Below are positions 42,479-52,257 of a DNA stretch of 64,000 nucleotides, one piece after another (position 1 is the first letter of the stretch; each line of letters opens with the position of its first letter). The DNA lies in contig NZ_CP108464.1 of assembly GCF_036226405.1 (NCBI RefSeq), positions 7,564,001 to 7,628,000 on the forward strand, read 5' to 3'. The position numbers were made by a program, and so were the translations under genes. The notes beneath the pieces are model-generated. The model saw only the letters and a program-made list of their open reading frames with translations. It was not told the origin of the DNA and made no database searches. The stretch comes from Streptomyces sp. NBC_01260. Lineage in GTDB: Bacteria; Actinomycetota; Actinomycetes; Streptomycetales; Streptomycetaceae.

Positions 42479-44902
42479 GTGCGCCATGAGGCGCCTTTTC
42501 GTATCCCCGACTCAGTCGGGAAGAATTCGGAAGGAAATTCTTGGGTCTGATGGCTTACCTAATCCGGAAACGGTGAGGGGACCGCAGCATGCCAGGAAAG
42601 TGACGGCCGGGCTCAGGCATTGGAGACGGGGCGTCGTGGGACCCGCGTGATATGGCGAAAGCTAGATTGCCTGAATCCCAATCCCCAGAAGATTGAAGGT
42701 CGAATCCACTGGAAAATGCCTGAAACCGGTGCCGCGCCCTGCGACGGCTTTGTGCCATGGTCGACGCAACCTCCGGAGCGCGGAGCGATGCCCAGTGAGG
42801 GCATTCAAGGGGATGAATGGGGCGCCTACCTCACGCTATTACGTACGACAAGGGCGAACATGGGATCGCCTAAGGGGTGAGATCTTCCTATGGCGACGGA
42901 AGTCCCGTAGTAGTCGCCGGAGTCACGACCGGCCAAGGAGGACGGGAAAGCCGTCCGCATCGAGCGAAGGGGGCCAGGTGATCGGACACTCAAGGATCGG
43001 GAGGTATGCGTAATGCAGAGCGTCGAAACGGTGCTGGGTGTCCTCCGTGAACGCGGCAGGCGTGGCCTGCCGTGCAGCGAATTGTATCGACAGCTCTTCA
43101 ATCCGCAGTTGTATCTGCTGGCCTACGGCCGTCTGTACTCCAACAAGGGGTCAATGACACCGGGGGTCAACGGGGAGACCGTGGACGGCATGTCGCTGGG
43201 CAAAATCGAGCACGTCATCGACGCGCTGCGTCACGAACGCTACCGGTGGAGCCCAGCCAGAAGGGTCTATATCCCAAAGGGGCGGGGCAGCACGAAGCTG
43301 CGCCCGCTCGGCCTGCCGCCCTGGAGTGACAAACTCGTCGGCGAGGTGATCCGTCTGCTGCTTGAGGCGTATTACGAGCCGACGTTCTCCAACTCCTCGC
43401 ACGGTTTCCGTCCCCGCCGGGGCTGTCACACCGCACTACGTGATGCGGCCAATACCTGGACGGGCACAGTTTGGTTTGTCGAGGGCGGCATCGCCCAGTG
43501 CTTCGATCGCCTTGACCATTCGGTCATGCTCCGAATCCTGGGTGAAAGAATCCAAGACAACCGGTTCCTGCGGCTGATGGGCAACCTGCTCAAGGCCGGA
43601 TACATGGAGGACTGGGTCTGGAACGCTACGCACAGCGGGAGTCCGCAAGGCGGTGCAGTTTCACCGATCCTGTCAAATATCTATCTGCACAAGATGGATG
43701 AGTACGTCGAGAATATTCTGATCCCGGAATACACCCGGGGAAGAGTCAGGCAGCCGAACCGTGCCTTTCATCGGGTGTGGGCGGCCATAAGACGCGCAGG
43801 CAAGCGCGATGACCGCACCGAGGTGCGGGAGCTGCGCAAGCAACTTCGCAGTGTGCCCAGCATGGATACTCATGATCCTGGCTACCGGCGACTGCGATAT
43901 ACGCGTTACGCCGACGACACCCTCCTCGGGTTCGCCGGACCGAAGGCAGAAGCCGAGGAAATCAAAGAGCGGCTGGCACAATTCATCCGTGACGAACTCA
44001 GGTTGGAACTGTCGCCGGAGAAGACCCTCATCACGCACGCCCGCACCCAGGCGGCGAGGTTCCTCGGCTACGAAATCACCGTGCACCACAACGACCGCAA
44101 GATCACCGGCGGACGTCGTTCCGTCAATGGGGTCATCAGATTGCGCGTCCCTCGTTCGGTGGTATCTGCCAAGCAAGCCCAGTACATGAAGCGCGGCAAA
44201 CCCGCGCGTCGGCCGGAACTGCTGAACCAGGACGATCACGTCATCCTCAGCACCTACGGGTCGGAGTACCGCGGCATCGTCCAGTACTACCTGCTGGCCG
44301 GCGACGTCTTTTCGACTCGCCCGGCTGCAACGGGTCATGGAGACCTCGATGCTGATGACGCTCGCCAACAAGCACCGCTCGCCGGTGTCGAAGATGGCCC
44401 GCAAGTACGCGGCCACCATCGAGACCCCGCACGGACTGCGCAAGTGCTTCGAAGCCCGGGTCGAACGCACCGGCAGGAAGCCACTGGTCGGACGGTTCGG
44501 AGGGATCCCGCTGCGACGGGACAAGAAGACGGTGATCAATGACCGTCGGCTGGCCCCGGTCAACACCAAACGCAAGGAGCTGGTCACCCGGCTCCTCGCC
44601 GGACGGTGCGAGTCCTGCGGGCAGATCAACGAGGTGGAAGTCCACCACGTCGCCAAGCTCGCAGACCTCGGACGATCAGGAACCCGGCCACCGTGGGCAG
44701 ATCTCATGGCCGCACGACATCGCAAAGCCCTTGTGGTCTGCGGAAGTCGTCACGCGGACATCCACGGCAAGAAGCCCGCCCCAGCACTCACGGAGTAGTC
44801 ACTGGAAAGCGACGTGCGGTGAAAGTCGCATGCGTCGTTTGGGCTGGGGGCCGTGGGAAAAGGACCTGCTCAGCAGGCACCTCGCCGACGGCCCACCAGT
44901 AC
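42479..44902 (+). mobile_element. Group II intron, 2,424 bp, sense orientation
   Basis: The 5' end is GTGCGCC (consensus GUGYG) and the 3' end is AGTAC (consensus AY). Domain V is visible at 44808-44841 as AGCGACGTGCGG, TGAAAG loop, TCGCATGCGTCGTTT, keeping the catalytic AGC triad, and a domain VI stem (GGGCCGT / ACGGCCC) follows. TGCCAT at 42753-42758 could be EBS1, able to pair with the last exon bases GTGGCA. An intron-encoded reverse transcriptase lies in domain IV. The splice ends are defined by restoration of the ISL3 reading frame. Confidence 0.87.
43013..44798 (+). pseudogene. ltrA: Intron-encoded reverse transcriptase/maturase with HNH domain, one frameshift
   Basis: From ATG 43013, domains appear in order: RT0-RT3 (GVNGETVDGMSLGK, STKLRPLGLPPWSDK), RT4 (FVEGGIAQCFDRLDH), RT5 with YADD (RYTRYADDTLLGFAG, bases 43907-43918), RT7, then domain X beginning HVILSTYGSEYRGIVQYYLL. 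At TTTT (44309-44312) the frame breaks. With one T fewer it would continue DVFRLARLQRVMETSMLMTL through the rest of domain X and an HNH endonuclease (CESCGQINEVEVHHVAKLAD) to the stop at 44798, about 594 residues in all. So RT motifs are intact but maturase X and the endonuclease are cut off. Confidence 0.85.
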
Positions 44903-45168
44903 CCTCTGGCACGGCCTGGCACGAAGCAGCACTGAAGGAGGTTGGCGGGCACGCCTCATGCTGGAGCAAGTACGGCCCACCACTGCCGCAGGGCAAGCGC
45001 GCGGATACCACAATGGAGCGCTGGCGGCAGATCCACGACCTCCTTGATCAGGGCGTCGGTCTGCTCGCCTGCGCCCGACGCCTGGACGTCTCGCTGAACA
45101 CCGTCAACCGCTACGCACGCGCCGCCGAACCGGACCGCATGGTCCGCGCCCCCGTCTACCGGTCCAGT

Positions 45169-45255
45169 TGAAGCGGCGGGCGGACTCGGCATAGGCGATG
45201 GGGTCGCCGGCGGCCGCCGCGGTGACGACCTCCTCGGCGTCCTGGCGGATTCCCG
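45169..45255 (-). pseudogene. Short coding remnant at the ISL3 right junction
   Basis: The minus strand reads RQDAEEVVTAAAAGDPIAYA / ESARFNWTG before it is cut by the end of the ISL3 fragment. It has codon bias like native genes and looks like the helical end of some enzyme, but is too short to identify. It shows that the mobile elements interrupted or deleted a native gene here. Confidence 0.35.
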
Positions 45256-45284
45256 TGCACCTCCTGTACGTCGTCACGAGTCGC

Positions 45285-47273
45285 TCAGCAGCGGCTGACG
45301 TCGATCCGGATCAGGTTGCGATTGCGGATGGCGTAGAACCTGCCGCGCTCGTCCACGGCGGCTCGCGGGATGCCGTACCAGTCGGCGTCGAGCGCGACCA
45401 GGTCGGTACGCGCGAATGTCTTCCGGTCGTAGCGGACGAAGTCTGAGCTGGACGCCCCGTATACATACCCCCGGTCGGCGAGCAGCGTCCCGTAGTTCGG
45501 CACCACCGGGCCGTGGTTGGCGGAGTGGATCACCTTTCGGGTGTGCAGGTCGATCACGAAGAAATCGCCCCTGAAGCACATGACGTACAGGTTCTGGCCG
45601 AGCACGGTGAGGCCAGTGATCCCGGTGGGCTTGGACTGCGGCGTCATCCGCCACAGCTCTCGCTTCCGGATCGGGTCCCACGCGACCAGGGTGCCGGCGG
45701 TGGCGGCGACGTTCTGGCCGCCGAGATAGGCCACGCCGTCGTGCGCCACGACGGCACGGATCATCTGGTCGTCATCGATCGGGTTGACGGCGACCGTGGT
45801 GGCGCCGTTTTTCGGGTCGAACGTCATCAGCGATCCGCCCAACTCGTAGTCGGACTGCAGCCCGATCATCATCAGTCGGTGACGATCGTCCCAGACGATC
45901 TGGTGCGGGCGGTTCTGCTCCGCCGGCAGATCGGCCAACTTGCGGGCCCATTCGTCGTCGATGTGCGGGTTGTACGCCAGGAGGCCGACCGCGTTGTACT
46001 GGGCGAGGTGGGCAGTGCCCCGGTGCAGCAGGATGTCCTTGGCTTCGCTCGTCGCCAGCACCCTGCTCTGTTTCCCGGTGCGCAGATCATGCCGTGCGAC
46101 CGAGTTCGTCCCGCCGACGTACACGTTGTGCGTGTCGGCGGCTATCGACATCGCCAACTGGGGCCCGATCGGGGCGCCTGCCGCGATCAGGTCCCATGAG
46201 GTGTCCGAGCCCGTGCTCGGATCGACCTCGAAGATCAGGCCGAAGGCCGAGACGACGATTACCTTGTCGTCGCGGATCCACAGGCCCCAGATCTCGCCGA
46301 ATTCCCCGTCCTCGGGCTTGATCTCGCGGAACGTACCGGTGCTCAACGTCAACTCGATCAGCGCGGCACCATTGAAGTACATCGTGTCGCCGAGCTTGCG
46401 CGGCAGCCTGAGGAAGTGCTGCTCACTCTGCACGAGTGTGTACTGGGTTGGGTCGTCGGCGTCCATGATGGCGACCGCTGCGCCGTCGTCGGTGGTCGAG
46501 CACACGTACAGCGTGCCGTCGTAGAGACCGATGTCGCGAACCTCTACTTGCCCCGTGAACTCCTTCGGCAGGATCGATGTGATCTTCTTCGTGGCGCGGT
46601 CCATGACAAAGAGTCCGGCCTTGGTGCTGGTCGGAGTGGCGCCGAGCGACGCGCCGGTGCCGATGTAGATCTTGTCCTGCGTGGCCAGCAGGCAGCGGAT
46701 CATCGGTACGTTCGGATCGGGGATCGCGATCTCGGTGAGCTCACCGGTGGCCGGGTCGTACTGGCGCAGCTTGGGCTGGGGCTCTCGGCCGCCGAAGAAG
46801 ATCTTGTTGTCCGGCGACGCACTGATCGCGTACGGATCGAGGCCGGGGATCGAGTGGAGATCCTCCTTGGGTGCGCCGGCCGCGGAGAGATCGAGCCGGA
46901 TGAAGCCCGGGCCCGGGGCGGAGTCGTACTCCCGGATCGCTGAGTACAGATACCGCCCGTCCGGGTCGACGGCGAGCAGCTGTGTGCTGATCCCGGGCCC
47001 CTCGGTGACACTGGTGACCTTCTCGGTGTCGAAGTCGAAGCCGATGATCCGCATCGGATCGATGTTGCGCGAGGCGATGTACGCCTTGTTTCCCACCGGA
47101 ATGGCAGCCGCGAGAGAGAAGTTGTTCACCCCCGGACCGAGGTCCGTGACCCGCACCCCTGACCTCGGCGTCGCCCTGGCGTCGGTCGCGGGGAGGCCGG
47201 CGACGGCCAGTGCACCCGCACCGACGGCCCCCCACTGCATCATCTGACGTCGTGTGATCGGTACGTCCTGCAT
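45285..47273 (-). CDS. Tat-exported beta-propeller protein (PQQ/lactonase-like fold)
   Basis: A 662-residue protein. The N-terminus is a twin-arginine signal (ITRRQMMQWGAVGAGALAVA, cleavage near DARA), so it is secreted folded. The rest is made of repeated blades of the kind VDPDGRYLYSAIRE, SASPDNKIFFGGREP, LYDGTLYVCSTTDDG, IAADTHNVYVGGTNS, VAHDGVAYLGGQNV and LTVLGQNLYVMCFRG, pointing to a seven- or eight-bladed propeller of the quinoprotein/lactonase type. No clear PQQ-binding residues were identified, so the enzymatic role is open. The gene precedes a scrambled ThuA-like gene and a cut GH2 gene; probably part of a former polysaccharide or sugar-use locus. Confidence 0.85.
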   Translation of the reverse strand: MQDVPITRRQMMQWGAVGAGALAVAGLPATDARATPRSGVRVTDLGPGVNNFSLAAAIPVGNKAYIASRNIDPMRIIGFDFDTEKVTSVTEGPGISTQLLAVDPDGRYLYSAIREYDSAPGPGFIRLDLSAAGAPKEDLHSIPGLDPYAISASPDNKIFFGGREPQPKLRQYDPATGELTEIAIPDPNVPMIRCLLATQDKIYIGTGASLGATPTSTKAGLFVMDRATKKITSILPKEFTGQVEVRDIGLYDGTLYVCSTTDDGAAVAIMDADDPTQYTLVQSEQHFLRLPRKLGDTMYFNGAALIELTLSTGTFREIKPEDGEFGEIWGLWIRDDKVIVVSAFGLIFEVDPSTGSDTSWDLIAAGAPIGPQLAMSIAADTHNVYVGGTNSVARHDLRTGKQSRVLATSEAKDILLHRGTAHLAQYNAVGLLAYNPHIDDEWARKLADLPAEQNRPHQIVWDDRHRLMMIGLQSDYELGGSLMTFDPKNGATTVAVNPIDDDQMIRAVVAHDGVAYLGGQNVAATAGTLVAWDPIRKRELWRMTPQSKPTGITGLTVLGQNLYVMCFRGDFFVIDLHTRKVIHSANHGPVVPNYGTLLADRGYVYGASSSDFVRYDRKTFARTDLVALDADWYGIPRAAVDERGRFYAIRNRNLIRIDVSRC

Positions 47274-47345
47274 GGTTGTGTGCTCCTTCGTCGGGTTCTG
47301 AGGATGCGCACGGGGAATTCATGGCCTTCCCCGTGGCCGGAGGGA

Positions 47346-48258
47346 TCAGCCCGCAGTCCAGCGCAGGCCGCCCAGAAGGTGGCCGCGGAAGGCCGGGTCG
47401 GTGTAGGCGTCAACCGCGTGGCCCAGCGATGTGTAGAACGAGCGGCCGGCGCCTGACTCCTTGCACCACACCAGGGGGTGATCGGCGCCCATGCCGCCTC
47501 CCTCGTAGCCGGCTTCGTCGATGGTGGCGAGGACCTGCACGCCGGGGCGCCGCGGATTGCTCCGGAAGTCGTACCACTCGTCGTTCCAGTCCCACCGCGG
47601 CGGAAGATGGCGCATCGATGGATGGCTCCGGTCCTCGACCAGCACGGTGCCGGACTGGAAGTCCGGGTGGCCGGCGAAGCGTGCGCCGAGCAACTCCCCG
47701 TAGTACGGCCAGTCGTACTCGGTGCACGCAGCGGAATGGATGCCCATGAAACCGCCACCGCCCGAGGTCCAGCGCCGCAGCGCCAGCTGCCCGTCCGGGG
47801 TGAGCACCTCGCCCATGACCACACCGCGCGCCATGCCTTCGAGGTGAACCGATGTGAGCAGCACGACGGCGTCGATCGGATTGGCCCGGATCTGCTCCTC
47901 GATCTCCATGGCGGCGGTCCTGAGCTCGCCTGCCCCGTCCACACGGGCGGGCGCGGGGGCGTGCAGCGAGACGATGTCGGAGACGGCCAGCAGCTCGTCG
48001 GTGCTCGCGGTAGAGCCCGCCGATCTCCAGGACGCGCTTGTTGCGCACGAGGGCGGGGCGGAGTGGATGACATGGGGATCCTCAGGACGATGGCCTAGCG
48101 TTGGTGAAGACCGAGGGGTCCTCGGAGGTCTCCACGGTGAAGCCGTGCTCCTCGCCCAGCTCACGCAGAGCCGCCTGCCCGGCGGGGATCGAGTCGTGGC
48201 GGTAGGCCGTGGTGCGGGTGAAGACGAGAACGTCCGACAGGCGGTCGGTCTGGGACAT
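47346..48258 (-). pseudogene. ThuA-domain gene, rearranged
   Basis: Reading from ATG 48258 gives the ThuA-type N-terminus SDVLVFTRTTAYRHDSIPAG, QAALRELGEEHGFTVETSED, then a stop near 48096. The ThuA C-terminal half (SGGGGFMGIHSAACTEYDWP, FAGHPDFQSGTVLVEDRSHP, WYDFRSNPRRPGVQVLATID, GRSFYTSLGHAVDAYTDPAF) is intact further on at 47346-47830. Between them lies foreign coding sequence resembling a D-2-hydroxyacid dehydrogenase (STDELLAVSDIVSLHAPAPA) in broken frames. ThuA proteins act in sugar-oxidation pathways. This is a mosaic of fragments; the 3' part has an open frame and might still be translated. Confidence 0.7.
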
Positions 48259-48311
48259 CTGGCACTCCGGGTTCTGACGCGCAGGGCGGTCGCGGTGATT
48301 GGCACTCTCGT

Positions 48312-50513
48312 GTGGCGGGGACGGCAGTTGGGCGAGGCCCTTGTAGGCGGCGAGACCGGCTGGAAGACCCCGGGGTGCGTGACTACTGGGGCCACAGCAT
48401 CGCGAAGCTGGCCGCCAAGTTCCGTGCCACGGACGGGGTCGTGGGCGGCGCCATCTGGGCTGCCATCGACGAGGTGTTCCATCTGCCGGACGGGCCGGTG
48501 GGATATGGCGAATGGGGCATCATCGACCTCTGGCGGCGCCGCAAGCCCGAGTTCTGGCTCACCAAGAAGGCCTACTCTCCGGTCCAGATCGCGGACGGGG
48601 TACTCACCGGTCTGACCCGCGGAAGGCCGATACGGGTCCCCGTCATGAACTGGCACGACCACAGCAACCTCGGCGAACTGACGGTGAGCTGGCGGGTCGG
48701 CAACCGGTCGGGCACCCTCCGCGGGGTCGACATCGCGCCCCGGAAGAGCGGCACGCTGACCGTTCCGGCCGGTGCCTGGTCCCCGGGCGACACCCTGCGG
48801 CTCACCTTCCGGCGCGGCACGGCGCTCGTGGACGACTACCGCTTCTCGCTCAACGCCCGGGCGAAGCCGTCGTTCCCGTCCGACCACGGCACAGTGCCCA
48901 CGGTCGGGGAGAGCGCGGACACGATCACGGTCACGGGTGTCGACGCTCCGTTCACGGTGGTGTTCGACAAGCACACCGCACGGCTCACCGAAGCGACCGC
49001 TGACGGAACCGTGGTCCTCACCGGGGGGCCGGAGCTGGTGATCTCCCGTACGGTACCCGGTCAGTGGGTGGGGGAGTCGGCGAGCGTGGCCACCGCCGAC
49101 GGTCAGGTGACCGTCACCCTGACGGGGAGGTTCGGCACCATCAGCACCACGATCAGGATGGCCGTGAGCCCCCGTGGCCTGCTGACCACGACCTACACGA
49201 TCGCCAACCCGCCCTCCGGTCAGGTCAGCGACGTCGGCGTACGGTACGTCCTCGCCGACGGCACGGACACCCTCAGCTGGCAGCGGGACGCCCAGTGGAC
49301 GGTGTACCCCGATGACCACATCGGCCGGGCCTCCGGCACCGCGACCCGCGGCCGGCCCGCCGGTGCCGACGGATACCGCACGAAGCCGGACTGGTCGTGG
49401 TCCCAGGACACGCACAGCTACTTCCTGTTCGGCAAGGACGGCGCCGCACACTGGACCAATGACTTCCGCAGCACCAAGGCGCAGGTCAGGGTAGCCAGGG
49501 CCACCACGGGGCAGGCAGGCCCGGGAGTGCAGGTCGAGTCGGACGGCGACGACTCGGTCCGGCTCGCACCGATGGAGCCGGCCCTGATCGACGACGCCTC
49601 CACGGACATCGTCTACACCGGCGCCTGGACCCATGCGGACGCGAGCGCGGGCTACACCGCCGGAGACCTGTTCGGCACGGAGTCCTTCACCGATGCGGCG
49701 GGAGCGACGGCGGAACTGACGTTCACGGGTACCGCGGTCGGCCTCTACTCCGCCCGGGCCGACAACCTCGGCATCGTGAAGATCTCGGTGGACGGTGGGC
49801 CCGCGGAGACCGTCGACCTCTACGGACCGGGCAAGGTTCCGGCCCAGCTCGCCTTCCGGAGCGCATCATTGGCGTACGGTCGGCACACCGTCAAGGTGGA
49901 GTGCACCGGCACCAAGAACGCCTCGTCGAAGGGGGCCTTCGCGCTCATTGACGCGTTCCAGGTGGTGGAACCGGTCATCGACAACGCTTCGGAGAAGGTC
50001 GTCTACAAGGGGTCATGGACCCATGCGGACTCGACCGGGACAGGGTCGGACGGCGACCTCGGCAGCACCGAATCCTTCAGCAGAAGCGCGGGTGACACGG
50101 CGACCGTCAGGTTCTGGGGCACGGGCGTCCGCGTCGTCTGTCCCAAGGGACCGAACCAGGGCATCGCGGAGATCTCCGTCGACGGCGGTCCCGCCACCGA
50201 GGTGGACCTCTACGCACCGGGCAAGCGGTTCCAGCAACGGGCGTTCGAGCGCACCGGTCTGACCGAGGGCGAGCACATCGTCCGCGTGCGGGTGACCGGC
50301 CGCAGGAACGCCGCTGCCACGGATGCCCATGTGGTCCTCGACGCGTTCGAGACGCTGACGAGCGACCTGTTCCCGCACCGGGCTCCCGGAGTCGCCCTGA
50401 TCGTCAGCGCCCGCATCAACTACCCGGACCTGGCCTGGGGCAACTACATCGATCCCGCGATCACGCTGCCGGCCGGCTGGAGCGGCACGGCACGGGTGCG
50501 ACTGCTGCCCTGA
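48312..50513 (+). pseudogene. 5'-truncated GH2-type glycosidase with C-terminal binding domains
   Basis: The open frame begins abruptly at the end of a glycoside hydrolase family 2 barrel: VRDYWGHSIAKLAAKFRATD, GGAIWAAIDEVFHLPDGPVG, GIIDLWRRRKPEFWLTKKAY. It goes on through beta-sandwich domains (ELTVSWRVGNRSGTLRGVDI) and two similar C-terminal modules, each with a VYTGAWTHAD / VYKGSWTHAD start and a GPAETVDLYGPGK / GPATEVDLYAPGK motif, probably sugar binding. The N-terminal sugar-binding domain and most of the barrel, with the catalytic acids, are missing, and no signal peptide remains. A deletion near 48300 joined it to the ThuA fragment. The 3' end is intact. Confidence 0.75.
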
Positions 50514-50535
50514 CAGCTGTCCGGGCGGCGCCAAC

Positions 50536-50589
50536 CGTCCCGGACCGCTCACCCGGGTCGCAACCGACCCGGGTGAGCGGTCCGGGACG
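50536..50589. terminator. Strong bidirectional terminator
   Basis: Perfect 24-base arms (50536-50559 and 50566-50589) around the loop GCAACC, between the convergent GH2 and FadR-type genes. Confidence 0.85.
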
Positions 50590-50591
50590 CC

Positions 50592-51287
50592 TCACAGTCC
50601 GAGGTCGTGACCGGTCTCCGCGAGGTGGGCGGTCATGGCCTCGGCCGCACGGTCCCCCTCGCCGGCGGCGATCGCGTCGGCGATGCGCCGGTGCGCCTCG
50701 ACCGTGGCCTCCTGCCCCGCGCCCCGGCGCTCCCGGCCGTGGTAGCTCGCCCTGCGGGAGTCGAGCAGGATCCCGTTCATCGCCGTGAGGACGAAGGAGA
50801 AGAGGCCGGATGCCGCCAGTTCCGCCACGGCCTGATGGAAGGCGAGGTCCGCGGCGATGAACGCCTCCCGGTCACCGGCCGCGCCACCCATCGCGTCCAG
50901 TGCGCGAACTACGTCCGTCATGGAGCCCTCACCCGTGGCGACCCGCACCGCGGCGCGCCGTGCGAGCTCCGCCTCGATCACGCGCCGGGTGTCGAGCAGG
51001 TCCACCATGTCCATCGAGTTCTGGCTGAGGCGGAAGTCGATGATCTGCTCCAGGACAGCGGGAGCGGGGACCGCCACACGTGCACGCCTGCCCTGGCTGG
51101 AGACGAGGACACCGCGGGCGACCAGGGTGCGGATCGCCTCACGCACGGCAAGACGGTTGACGCTGTGCCGCTCGGCGAGTTCACCCTCGGCCGGGATCTC
51201 GTCACCCGCGCGCAGACCGCGCAGCGTGATCTCGCCGATGATCTCCTGCGCCACGTGGTGGCTCAGTGTCGTCCGCCCGATCGTCAT
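50592..51287 (-). CDS. FadR-type GntR regulator (FCD domain)
   Basis: A 231-residue regulator. The winged helix is in EIPAEGELAERHSVNRLAVR / EAIRTLVARGVLVSSQGRR (residues ~28-68), and the effector-binding FCD domain follows with the metal-binding-type residues in DLLDTRRVIEAELARRAA, ADLAFHQAVAELAASG and EAHRRIADAIAAGEGDRAAE. FCD regulators usually respond to organic or sugar acids. It is divergent from an SDR dehydrogenase, with a palindrome in between, so it probably represses that gene and once also the neighbouring catabolic genes. Confidence 0.92.
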   Translation of the reverse strand: MTIGRTTLSHHVAQEIIGEITLRGLRAGDEIPAEGELAERHSVNRLAVREAIRTLVARGVLVSSQGRRARVAVPAPAVLEQIIDFRLSQNSMDMVDLLDTRRVIEAELARRAAVRVATGEGSMTDVVRALDAMGGAAGDREAFIAADLAFHQAVAELAASGLFSFVLTAMNGILLDSRRASYHGRERRGAGQEATVEAHRRIADAIAAGEGDRAAEAMTAHLAETGHDLGL

Positions 51288-51353
51288 GCGCTCACTCTCT
51301 CACCTTCCGGAAACACGGTCCGGGCCGTCTTCCGATTCCGAACCCCTGATCTC

Positions 51354-51372
51354 TTGGCAGCTTAGCTGCTAA
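51354..51372. promoter_or_regulatory. FadR-type operator candidate
   Basis: TTGGCAGCTTAGCTGCTAA is a 19-base near-palindrome (GCAGC / GCTGC arms and TT/AA ends, one mismatch pair) in the 214-base gap between the FadR-type gene and the SDR gene. Confidence 0.55.
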
Positions 51373-51501
51373 ATTCGGTCGTGCCCGCATCCGAGCGACA
51401 CGCCGAACGAGGCCCCGCGGCGCGGAATCGCCCGGCCGCCCTGCGGGCTTCGTGACCCACCTCGACGGCACCCCGCGCCACGCGCGGAACGGAGGACCGA
51501 C

Positions 51502-52257
51502 ATGACTGATCTGACCGGCGAAGTAGTACTGGTGACCGGTGCTGCCCGAGGCATCGGTGCGGCCGTCGCCACCATGGCGGCGGCGGCCGGCGCACGGGTG
51601 GGAGTGCTGGACATCGACGGCGGGGGCGCGCGGGAGACCGCGGCCCTCATCGGTCCGGCAGCGGCCTGGGCGGCATGCGACATCACCTGCGAGGACCAGG
51701 TCCATGACGCGGTGACCGCCTTGCGTGAGGAACTCGGCCCGGCTACCGGACTGGTCAACAACGCGGGGCGGAACTCCTACGCCGACGTGGTCACCATGAC
51801 CACCCAGCAGTGGGACGAGGTGTTCGGGGTCGACCTCAAAGGGGCGTGGCTCATGGCAAGGGCCGTCCTGCCGGCCATGACGGCCCAGGGGCGGGGCGCG
51901 ATCGTGAACATCGCCTCGATGCACGCCACGATGACCTGTCCCGGCATGTTCCCCTACGCCTCGGCCAAGGCTGGCCTGGTCGGCCTGACCCGCAGCATGG
52001 CCCTCGAGGTGGGACCGAAGGGAGTCCGGGTCAACGCGGTCAGCCCCGGCTACATCGAGACCGATCTCCTGGCCGAGTACTTCGACCAGGAGAAGCCCGA
52101 GGTGCGCCGGGAGGCGGTGGCCAAACATATCCTCGGCCGGCTCGGCACCCCCGACCAGGTCGCCTCCGTGGTCGCCTTCCTCCTGTCCGACGCCGCAGGC
52201 TTCGTCACCGGTGCCGACTGGGCCGTCGACGGAGGCGTGTCCGCCCGGTTCGCCTGA
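51502..52257 (+). CDS. SDR-family oxidoreductase
   Basis: A 251-residue classical short-chain dehydrogenase. The NAD(P) site is VLVTGAARGIGAAVA (residues ~9-23) with Asp in GVLDIDGGGA, suggesting NAD preference; NNAGRNSYADV, the catalytic Ser in VNIASMHATM and YASAK (Tyr/Lys) are all present, and the C-terminus has the usual DAAGFVTGADWAVDGG. It likely oxidises a sugar or sugar acid. GGAGG lies 6 bases before ATG 51502. Under probable control of the divergent FadR-type regulator. Confidence 0.92.
   Translation: MTDLTGEVVLVTGAARGIGAAVATMAAAAGARVGVLDIDGGGARETAALIGPAAAWAACDITCEDQVHDAVTALREELGPATGLVNNAGRNSYADVVTMTTQQWDEVFGVDLKGAWLMARAVLPAMTAQGRGAIVNIASMHATMTCPGMFPYASAKAGLVGLTRSMALEVGPKGVRVNAVSPGYIETDLLAEYFDQEKPEVRREAVAKHILGRLGTPDQVASVVAFLLSDAAGFVTGADWAVDGGVSARFA

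Larger units (their letters stand above)
42185..45168 (+). pseudogene. ISL3-family transposase fragment, split by a group II intron
   Basis: Exon 1 (to 42478) reads TPLPRRPTPTVAGIDEFALL, IIIDADTGQSVEVLPDHKRA and CRDGSGGFARATTDANPGIV, ending QVGDRW plus CA. The intron 42479-44902 follows. Joining CA to C at 44903 restores HLWHGLA, precisely the family continuation. After 44920 one extra base shifts the frame, then EAALKEVGGHASCWSKYGPP, RWRQIHDLLDQGVGLLACAR and YARAAEPDRMVRAPVYR follow to about 45160. The zinc-finger N-terminus and the C-terminal third are missing, so even a spliced message gives no active enzyme. Confidence 0.8.

Noticed and set aside
48383..49634. Extension of the ThuA-like frame into the GH2 region
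   Set aside because: It is antisense of the GH2 fragment and lacks any ThuA feature; only 47346-48258 is ThuA-related.
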